Origin: Clostridiales bacterium
GTDB taxonomy: Bacteria; Bacillota; Clostridia; Oscillospirales; Oscillospiraceae
Direction of reading: 5' to 3'
Length of the DNA: 34,704 nt
NCBI GenBank assembly: GCA_004557735.1
Contig: SFFV01000020.1
Location: 1 to 34,704, forward strand
The stretch's first letter is position 1, and each line of letters begins with the position of its first letter. Positions 31,315 to 34,704 of this stretch are shown here, piece by piece. Position numbers and translations under genes: made by a program. Below the pieces are notes generated by a model. That model did not search any database. It saw only the letters and a list, made by a program, of their open reading frames with translations, and was not told the origin of the DNA.

Positions 31315-32211
31315 ATGAGCGATTTTCAGCCCATCAGTCTGCAGCACAAACCTTTTTTTGACGAAGCGCTCGCCTGGGAGGATTCCAAAAGCTCCTCGGA
31401 CAGCTTCGGAAACGTATTTCTCTGGGATATTCTCTGCCGGAGGAATGTCGCCGTACTCGGCAAGAGGCTGGGCATTGAATACCTTTGCTCCCGCGGCGCG
31501 TTTTACGCATACCCCTCCGGCCGGGGCGATCTTGCCCCCGCCGTCAACGCTCTCCGCGCGCGTGCCGCGGAGCACGCGCGGCCTCTCTATCTTGAAGGCG
31601 TGACCGCGCCGCAGCGCGCCGCGCTCGAGGCCGCGCTGCCGGGTCGGTTCCGCTTCTTTGAAGCCCGGGACGATGCCGATTATATCTATTCCGTTGAATC
31701 GTTCGCCACGCTCGCAGGAAAGAAGCTCCACGGCAAGCGCAATTTCTGCAACCGGTTTGAGGCGGCCCATGACTGGCATTACGAAGTCCTCTCCCCCGCC
31801 GGTTTTGACGACTGCCGCAGTCTTCTCCAAAGCTGGGACGCCGAAAAGAACGGCGGCAATGCAGAGGAAAACGAAGCGATCAAGCGGATGTTTCAGTACT
31901 GGGATGAGCTCGGCATGACCGGCGGCATTCTCTATGCCGACGGCAAACCGGCGGCGTTCACCGCCGGAGAAAGACTCGGCAGCGACACGATCGACGTCCA
32001 TTTTGAAAAAGCGCTCGACGATCTTCCCGGCGCGTATCCGATGATCGCGCGTGAGTTTGCCCGCCATCTGCAAAAGGATTTTCCGGAGATCCGGTATCTC
32101 AACCGTGAGGAGGATATGGGTATCCCCGGACTGCGAAAAGCGAAAGAGGAGTGGTATCCGATGTTTATGATCGATAAATTCACCGCTCTCTGGCAGGAGG
32201 ACGAAGCATGA
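31315..32211 (+). CDS. DUF2156 domain protein (phosphatidylglycerol lysyltransferase C-terminal-like)
   Basis: 298 residues matching the stand-alone DUF2156 fold, a pair of GNAT-like domains related to the aminoacyl-transfer part of MprF. Markers are the N-terminal SKSSSDSFGNVFLWDI, a central YIYSVESFATLAGKKLHGKRNFCNRF (first half of the catalytic fold), and DTIDVHFEKALDDLPGAYPMI with YLNREEDMGIPGLRKAKEEW near the end. No membrane spans are seen, so it is probably soluble. The substrate of the stand-alone forms is not established. ATG 31315 follows GGAAAGG. Its stop overlaps the next start by 4 bases (ATGA). Confidence 0.9.
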   Translation: MSDFQPISLQHKPFFDEALAWEDSKSSSDSFGNVFLWDILCRRNVAVLGKRLGIEYLCSRGAFYAYPSGRGDLAPAVNALRARAAEHARPLYLEGVTAPQRAALEAALPGRFRFFEARDDADYIYSVESFATLAGKKLHGKRNFCNRFEAAHDWHYEVLSPAGFDDCRSLLQSWDAEKNGGNAEENEAIKRMFQYWDELGMTGGILYADGKPAAFTAGERLGSDTIDVHFEKALDDLPGAYPMIAREFARHLQKDFPEIRYLNREEDMGIPGLRKAKEEWYPMFMIDKFTALWQEDEA

Positions 32212-32846
32212 CGCCGCGTCCGTCCCGCGAGGGTGACGAGAAGTCGCTCAAGGCGCTCTGGCACGAGGTGTTCGGCGATACGGATGTCTACATCGACACC
32301 TTCTTCCGCGAGCTCTACCGGCCCGGCATGGCGAGCGTGGTTGAAGAGGACGGTAAAATTGTTGCGGCGGCGTACGCCGTCCCCTTCGGCGCCGTCCGGT
32401 ACATCTTCGCCGTGGCGACAAAGCCGGCGTATCGCGGCAGGGGCTACGGCCGCGCGGTGGTGCTCACCGCCGCCGGGGGAGAACCGGCGTATCTCTGCCC
32501 GGCAAGCGCGACGCTCCGGTGCTGGTACGCGCTCACGATGCGCGCTAAGACGGTATCCTACCGCTCAAACGCGCCGCTTCCCGCCGTGTGCCGGAAGATC
32601 ACGGCGGAGGAATTCAACACACGGCGTGAGGCGTGGCTCGACGGCATCCCGCATGCAAAGTACAGCGACGGGATACTCAAGCTTTTCTCCGTTACCGGGG
32701 AATTTTTCTGCGGCGAGCACGGCGACATCTACGCCGTGGACGGCGGCCGGGTGTGCGAGGCGCTCCCCGCGCGGGCGGGCGACGAGCCGTTTCTCATGGG
32801 GCTCAACGGCGCCGAGCCGATCTACTGGGGTCTGGCGCTGGAATAA
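32208..32846 (+). CDS. GNAT family N-acetyltransferase
   Basis: 212 residues. The N-terminal half is a GNAT domain with EVFGDTDVYIDTFF, the core IFAVATKPAYRGRGYGRAVV (acetyl-CoA loop R/G-x-x-G-x-G/A) and SVVEEDGKIVAAAYAV. The C-terminal half (about 110-212) lacks a clear GNAT pattern and ends EPIYWGLALE, like the extended Eis-type relatives, though it is shorter than true Eis (about 400). Acceptor unknown. Start and stop overlaps tie it to the DUF2156 gene, which is itself of GNAT-like fold; the pairing is frequent in Clostridia as far as I recall. Confidence 0.88.
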   Translation: MTPRPSREGDEKSLKALWHEVFGDTDVYIDTFFRELYRPGMASVVEEDGKIVAAAYAVPFGAVRYIFAVATKPAYRGRGYGRAVVLTAAGGEPAYLCPASATLRCWYALTMRAKTVSYRSNAPLPAVCRKITAEEFNTRREAWLDGIPHAKYSDGILKLFSVTGEFFCGEHGDIYAVDGGRVCEALPARAGDEPFLMGLNGAEPIYWGLALE

Positions 32847-32853
32847 AAAGAGG

Positions 32854-32889
32854 AAAAGCTTCTCTCCGGGTCGGAGAGAAGCTTTTTTT
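32854..32889 (+). terminator. Terminator after the UDG-DUF2156-GNAT operon
   Basis: A perfect stem AAGCTTCTCTCCG/CGGAGAGAAGCTT with a 3-4 nt loop and a run of seven T ending at 32889. Confidence 0.93.
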
Positions 32890-32947
32890 ACACAGGGGAT
32901 TCTGCGCCCGCGGTCTTTTCGCACGTTTGCAGCGGTTTGCAGGCTCG

Positions 32948-34075
32948 TTATTCGGCGGCGGGAAGATAGTATACCGTCAGGAGATCGACGCACGCGCCGT
33001 AGCTCTGCATGCCGCGCTCGTCGCCGTAGGTTTGCAAAAACGATTCGTACACCTTTTCGGACACGTCCGCCGCGGCCGTTTCAAACCGCGCCCAGTAGTC
33101 GTTGTTTGCGCGCAGATCGGCGCGCACCTCCTCGCTGAGCGTGGAATACACCTCGCGCCAGGCGTCATAGTCGGCGCTGTAGAGCGCGTTGCCGAGATAG
33201 ATGTAGGCGAGCAGCGCGCCGGAGTAGCGGTACTCTTCATCGCCGCTTTCCATGCAGGCGACGACGGCGCAGAAGTTTGCCTCGTCCTCGCGCGCGACGC
33301 CGCGCAGGTGCGCCAGCTCGTGCGCGATCGTGGACGGCAGCAGGCACGCGGGCGAATCGGCGTTGAGATTGGCCTCCGCCGTATACGGGAAGAAAAAGCC
33401 GGTATAGCGGATATAACTCAAAAGCCGCGAGAGCAGCACGGGCTTTGCCCGCACCGCTGGAGCGGCAAGGCACGGGAAGGTCTGCTCCGCGCCCTCGTAA
33501 ATCCCCGCTGAGCGGCGGAAGATCGCATCCTTGTCGGCGGCAAACACGCCGTTTTCATCGCGCTCTACATGCTCGCCCGCCGCGTTTGCCTGCGCCGCAA
33601 AATATCCCGTAACAGTCTCCAGCTCCTGCACGGATATGTCGCGCCGCTCCAGGCGCGCCTGCTCGGTAAAGCTGTCGGAATAGTACAGCACGCCCCACCA
33701 AAGACAGAAAAGCGCGAACAGCGCCGCCGACACGGAAAGGATCGTCATGCTCGTGCGGTAAGCCTTCGCCCACCGCCGCCGGACAAGCTGCGCGGCCAGC
33801 AGTATGAGCAGCGCGACGCCGAGCGCCGCAAGAAAAAGGATGATCCACTCCGTCACGGAAAACGGCACGACGGAAAATAGTTTTCCCGCAAAAGCGTGCC
33901 ACGGGCGCACGAGTGTCCGGCAGAGGGCAATCATCAGTGCCTTGTTTCCGCGCAGCAGAAAGTATGCCGCCAACCATGCAAGCGACATAAGCAACACCGC
34001 GTGTCGCGCCGGGCAAAGCCGCCACACCGCACGGGGCGTGATTCGTTTTTTCTCCGCTGTTTCCATATTTGTCAT
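32948..34075 (-). CDS. DUF3810 family membrane protein with HExxH motif
   Basis: About 375 residues from ATG 34075. Three N-terminal hydrophobic spans (within MSLAWLAAYFLL, WIILFLAALGVALLIL and SAALFALFCLWWGVLYY) precede an extracytosolic domain with a metalloprotease-like zinc motif: HELAH at 252-256, and the downstream Glu of REDEAN (about 265) as likely third ligand. DUF3810 proteins are predicted membrane-anchored zinc peptidases of unknown substrate. ATG 34075 has GGAG four bases upstream; ATG 34066 is the alternative. Longer forms starting further upstream would cross the terminator at 34108-34142. The 60 bases 32890-32947 contain nothing else. Confidence 0.85.
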   Translation of the reverse strand: MTNMETAEKKRITPRAVWRLCPARHAVLLMSLAWLAAYFLLRGNKALMIALCRTLVRPWHAFAGKLFSVVPFSVTEWIILFLAALGVALLILLAAQLVRRRWAKAYRTSMTILSVSAALFALFCLWWGVLYYSDSFTEQARLERRDISVQELETVTGYFAAQANAAGEHVERDENGVFAADKDAIFRRSAGIYEGAEQTFPCLAAPAVRAKPVLLSRLLSYIRYTGFFFPYTAEANLNADSPACLLPSTIAHELAHLRGVAREDEANFCAVVACMESGDEEYRYSGALLAYIYLGNALYSADYDAWREVYSTLSEEVRADLRANNDYWARFETAAADVSEKVYESFLQTYGDERGMQSYGACVDLLTVYYLPAAE

Positions 34076-34107
34076 TTTACTCCGTTTGCGTCCGGATGGC
34101 AACCGGT

Positions 34108-34142
34108 AAAAAAAGACGGAGCAGGTCTCCCCCACTCCGTCT
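34108..34142 (-). terminator. Terminator after the Trp-rich hypothetical gene
   Basis: An 8-9 bp stem AGACGGAG/CTCCGTCT (34114-34121 with 34135-34142) followed on the minus strand by a T run (34113-34107), just past the stop at 34158. Confidence 0.85.
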
Positions 34143-34157
34143 TCGCATATTGTTCTG

Positions 34158-34704
34158 TCAGGCGGCTTCACCGAGATCGAGATCGAAATAGCTCGGCATA
34201 GGCCCATTCATGTGCGGCACATACCATTCGTCGTAGTAGTACGGCATCATGTCCGAATACGGCATATCCTCGCAGGCGTCGCTGCGCACATCCTCCCAGC
34301 TCATGCCCCACGGGCGGAGGAAAATAACATATTCGACCCAGTCCTCGCTGTTTTCGTGGTCGACGACCGTGCCGTGAATATAGATCATCTGGTCAAACCG
34401 GCTCACGACGGAGTCGCCGGGGTCAACGACCCAGTCGCCGCTGTTTACATCATCGATCAGGAAATATCCCGATTCCGAAAGCATGCGGCCATTGTTCGTT
34501 TTTCCGGGCTTGAAGGTCACATTGATGTAGCCGAGATTCGTGCCCTCCTCGCAGGTATCGTCCCAGATATCGACTGTACCGATATCGCCGTCCACAAAGA
34601 TCGTAGCGCAGACGTCTGACCAGGAATCCACAAAATCCGTATATTCGCCGCCCGCGTTGTAAACCGCCCACCAGCCGTACCAGTCGCCGTTCCACCAGGA
34701 ATAG
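34158..34704 (-). CDS. Hypothetical Trp/Asp-rich protein, C-terminal part (truncated by window edge)
   Basis: The frame is open to the window edge, so the N-terminus is missing; 181 codons are visible. The visible start reads SWWNGDWYGWWAVYNAGGEY, a WNGDWYGWW-type motif that recurs in hypothetical lipoproteins and zinc-ribbon proteins of gut Clostridia as far as I recall. The rest is rich in Asp, Tyr and Trp with a beta-strand pattern, suggesting a secreted or surface beta domain. It ends PYYYDEWYVPHMNG and an acidic tail. No catalytic motif is seen, and I do not assign a function. The internal GTG at 34631 is not a start, since the same style of sequence continues before it. Confidence 0.8.
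   Translation of the reverse strand, partial: YSWWNGDWYGWWAVYNAGGEYTDFVDSWSDVCATIFVDGDIGTVDIWDDTCEEGTNLGYINVTFKPGKTNNGRMLSESGYFLIDDVNSGDWVVDPGDSVVSRFDQMIYIHGTVVDHENSEDWVEYVIFLRPWGMSWEDVRSDACEDMPYSDMMPYYYDEWYVPHMNGPMPSYFDLDLGEAA

Overview
The window is a gene-dense, high-GC stretch from a bacterial chromosome, most likely an anaerobic Clostridia member of the Oscillospirales type (inference). The signs are AGGAGG-type ribosome sites, a T-box leader, PyrR attenuation, a class III fructose-bisphosphatase, a two-subunit transketolase, CarD, YedF and an Rnf-type cluster. No rRNA, tRNA, CRISPR array or phage block was seen.

Layout. 1-1436: 3' end of an M16 peptidase and the selenium-associated protein YedF. 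1497-4991 (minus): an orphan solute-binding lipoprotein and an M3 oligoendopeptidase. 5059-9157 (minus): a FecCD/BtuCD-type ABC permease and ATPase, a ModE-like regulator, and transketolase C and N subunits. 9330-9851 (minus): a CarD-family regulator. 10066-17267 (plus): one apparent operon from a clear promoter to a strong terminator, coding for a tandem-domain lipoprotein, ApbE, and RnfC, D, G, E, A. 17351-18994 (minus): an Ig-like, membrane-anchored surface protein. 19175-24844 (minus): valS with its T-box leader, fbp, and a thioredoxin-reductase-like flavoprotein. 24990-26660 (plus): glnS. 26801-28401 (minus): a visibly AT-richer patch with an alpha/beta hydrolase, a GNAT acetyltransferase and a transposase remnant. 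28493-30650 (plus): PyrR leader, pyrR and a uracil permease. 30665-32889 (plus): family 4 uracil-DNA glycosylase, a DUF2156 protein and a GNAT protein. 32948-34704 (minus): a DUF3810 metallopeptidase-like membrane protein and the 3' part of a Trp-rich hypothetical protein.

The most unusual part is the 10-17 kb operon. It is Rnf-like, but no rnfB is present. RnfA has no cysteine at all, and RnfE keeps only one of its two expected intramembrane [2Fe-2S] ligands. RnfG carries two FMN_bind-like domains instead of one. The leading lipoprotein has two diverged FMN_bind-like repeats in which the usual SGA[TS] flavinylation motif reads ASC[ST]. With its own ApbE flavin transferase, the operon looks like a modified flavin-based electron-transfer machine that may send electrons to extracytosolic flavoproteins rather than exchange them with ferredoxin (inference). 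A thioredoxin-reductase-like protein without NADPH motifs, and a ModE-like gene beside a BtuCD-type transporter, are secondary points of interest.
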